A DNA stretch of 64,000 nt from Roseovarius litoreus (GTDB taxonomy: Bacteria > Pseudomonadota > Alphaproteobacteria > Rhodobacterales > Rhodobacteraceae). Under the pieces are notes generated by a model, which worked only from the letters and a program-made list of their open reading frames with translations, made no database searches and was not told where the DNA came from. The position numbers and the translations under genes are program-made. Positions 62,701 to 64,000 of this stretch are shown here, piece by piece. Each line of letters starts with the position of its first letter. Positions within the stretch are counted from its first letter, which is position 1. The stretch is taken from NCBI RefSeq assembly GCF_900142765.1, contig NZ_FRCB01000010.1, positions 1 through 64,000 on the forward strand, in the 5' to 3' direction.

Positions 62701-63375
62701 TCAGACCGTTTTCCGCTTCCGCCAGTTCATGAAGCCACCCAGACCCATCGCCGTCAGCAGCAGCGGCAAGCCTGCGGGAACCGGGATTTGACCGTTCACA
62801 CTCTTGCCACCGGCCCAAACGCTTATGTTGCTCACGTCTCCGGGATTATTGGTCCACCATGCGGTATACCATTCGCCCGAGGTCGGAAGCGGGGAGCCAT
62901 CGAAAAGATATGCGGCAAAGAAGCTGCCCTGCTTCAACATCACGGCCGAATAGCCATAGGCGTTCAACGCCGTGGTATCGATCAGCGACCATGTTCCCGG
63001 ATCAGAGCCGGTTGTGGGTGTGGTGCCTTCTGTGCCGTTTAACCCGTCAACCTGGACCGGGTCGAAGTCTCTCTTTGCGATCAGGTTCCAATCGGTCTTG
63101 CCGAATAATCCTGTCGTAGATAGAGAATTATCGGAAAAATAACCGACAAAAGTAGCTGTTTCGAATGCGCTTGCGCCGATCTGCGAAGGATTGCCACTAA
63201 CTGTTCCAAAGCAATCGCTGGAATTGCTTCCACCTCCGGTCACATCCACAACGTTGCAGGAAAGGTTGGATGTGTAAGTCGCAGTAACTGCTTCTGCGTG
63301 GGTGCTGAATGAGATCAATCCAGCCACGGCCATGATCGCAATCGGCATCGCGTTTTTGAAATTCAGGCTGAACAT
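62701..63375 (-). CDS. VPLPA-CTERM-like secreted protein, probable exosortase substrate
   Basis: A 224-residue protein with a signal peptide (about residues 1-28, ending STHAEA), a beta-rich, Thr/Ser/Gly-rich middle containing one Cys pair (SCNVVD and SDCFGT), and a C-terminal sorting region. That region reads IPVPAGLPLLLTAMGLGG, then a basic tail WRKRKTV. The motif differs from VPLPA by Val for Leu but keeps the Pro-Ala-Gly-Leu-Pro context common in this family. It is 447 bases upstream of, and codirectional with, the exosortase gene. AAGGGGGTG precedes the ATG. Confidence 0.82.
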   Translation of the reverse strand: MFSLNFKNAMPIAIMAVAGLISFSTHAEAVTATYTSNLSCNVVDVTGGGSNSSDCFGTVSGNPSQIGASAFETATFVGYFSDNSLSTTGLFGKTDWNLIAKRDFDPVQVDGLNGTEGTTPTTGSDPGTWSLIDTTALNAYGYSAVMLKQGSFFAAYLFDGSPLPTSGEWYTAWWTNNPGDVSNISVWAGGKSVNGQIPVPAGLPLLLTAMGLGGFMNWRKRKTV

Positions 63376-63893
63376 CGTTCACCCCCTTTTGAAATCGTTG
63401 TGCCAGATATGTCTGGCTCAGGCGGACAGGGCTGTGTTCTGGGAAATGGCAGAATGCCCAAGGCCACGTGCAATGTCGGGATAACAATGGGAATCTTTAC
63501 TTTAAAAGGGACCGGGCAAAGCAAACTCGCCACGGACAGCATCCCTCGATTGCCGAACTTGCCACATTTTCGCCTTAGTTTGGAGTCCTTTGTGCCAAAG
63601 GCCAAAAACCTCTGCCCTGCGCCCGCTTGGGTAGAAATTCACGCCCCTAAGATGAATCTCTTAACCGGCATCAATCTCTATTCCTGCGACTCGGCGCGTA
63701 TTGTCTCCATATTGGAAACGCACCGCCGTTCCGGCCCCTTCATCCTGATTCGCGGGCGTGCCCCCCTTGGCGCGCGCCTGCCAAGCCAATCGCGACCGGT
63801 CATGAAAATTCTTTTCGGTATACCCGCGTATACCGTTGCCGTTTCGCCCGTCTTGCCGTATGACGCGCGGGACAGAACAAAGGTGGCTGACCC
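63376..63893. other. Divergent intergenic region between the sorting substrate and icd
   Basis: 518 bases with no supported gene; leftward and rightward frames in it lack ribosome sites. It contains a perfect palindrome at 63816-63835 near icd and should hold both promoters. Confidence 0.5.
63816..63835. promoter_or_regulatory. Palindrome CGGTATAC-CCGC-GTATACCG upstream of icd
   Basis: A perfect 8-4-8 inverted repeat lies 58 bases before the icd start codon. The GTATAC core is of the kind bound by several dimeric regulators such as GntR/FadR-type proteins. Regulator and function are unknown. Confidence 0.45.
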
Positions 63894-64000
63894 ATGCGAG
63901 ACAACAACACTCCCGATATCATCTACACCAAGGTCGACGAAGCGCCCGAGCTGGCCTCGGCCTCGCTGCTTCCGATCATCCGGACCTTTGCGCAGGCCGC
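63894..64000 (+). CDS. icd: NADP-dependent isocitrate dehydrogenase, monomeric type (N-terminal fragment)
   Basis: The first 35 codons are visible before the window ends. IIYTKVDEAP followed by LASASLLPIIRTFAQ matches the start of the ~80-kDa monomeric isocitrate dehydrogenase, not the dimeric form. The enzyme oxidises isocitrate to 2-oxoglutarate in the TCA cycle. AAAGGTGG lies about nine bases before the ATG. A core metabolic gene here supports a chromosomal location. The call rests on a short but characteristic N-terminus. Confidence 0.8.
   Translation, partial: MRDNNTPDIIYTKVDEAPELASASLLPIIRTFAQA

Noticed and set aside
62446..63042. 198-codon rightward frame
   Set aside because: Antisense to the second sorting-substrate gene for most of its length and lacks a ribosome site.

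Overview
The window looks like chromosomal DNA of a marine alphaproteobacterium of the Rhodobacteraceae (Roseobacter group). The reasons are GC-rich genes with TRAP transporters, an isethionate/sulfoacetaldehyde module, an exosortase of the XrtD type with VPLPA-CTERM substrates, and a monomeric-type isocitrate dehydrogenase at the right edge. No rRNA, tRNA or CRISPR array was seen. All assignments come from reading the sequence; no database search was run.

Layout. (1) 1-6.9 kb: a two-carbon sulfonate module. It holds the N-terminus of sulfoacetaldehyde acetyltransferase (xsc), a GMC flavoprotein dehydrogenase (iseJ-like), a divergent three-gene TRAP transporter (iseKLM-like), an IclR regulator (iseR-like) and a TauE/SafE permease. 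Together they read as: import isethionate, oxidise it to sulfoacetaldehyde, cleave that to acetyl phosphate plus sulfite, export the sulfite. (2) 6.9-11.7 kb: a LysR regulator divergent from a second TRAP operon that ends in an alpha/beta hydrolase; substrate unknown. (3) 11.7-17.3 kb: a PPP-type phosphatase and a PrsD/PrsE-type type I secretion system with a NodT-type outer membrane lipoprotein. (4) 17.3-60.6 kb: a very large exopolysaccharide locus. Its core has a beta-barrel protein, a Wza-like export protein, a BY-kinase, a Wzz-like chain-length protein, an ExeA-like ATPase, an ExoY-like sugar transferase and a PrsT-like TPR lipoprotein. Around these are an ABC-type lipid-linked sugar flippase candidate, a Wzy-like polymerase/ligase, about a dozen glycosyltransferases, two sulfotransferases and an acetyltransferase. 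(5) 60.7-63.4 kb: an XrtD-type exosortase fused to an EpsI domain and a substrate-like protein; a second substrate lies at 22.4 kb. (6) 63.9 kb to the end: the start of icd.

Accessory traits. Several glycosyltransferase blocks (about 44.6-49.0, 51.9-54.0 and 58.1-60.6 kb) are clearly more AT-rich than their neighbours, and a degraded IS3-like end lies at 53.5 kb. A ~115-bp dispersed repeat occurs three times (6.9, 41.6 and 57.9 kb); two copies supply the TAA stop codon of the adjoining gene.

The most unusual single gene is a 1269-residue secreted protein (23.4-27.2 kb). It has a His/Asp-rich repeat domain, a G8 domain with a CEMIP-like beta-helix region and a C-terminal cadherin-like domain, and it sits directly behind the chain-length/kinase operon.
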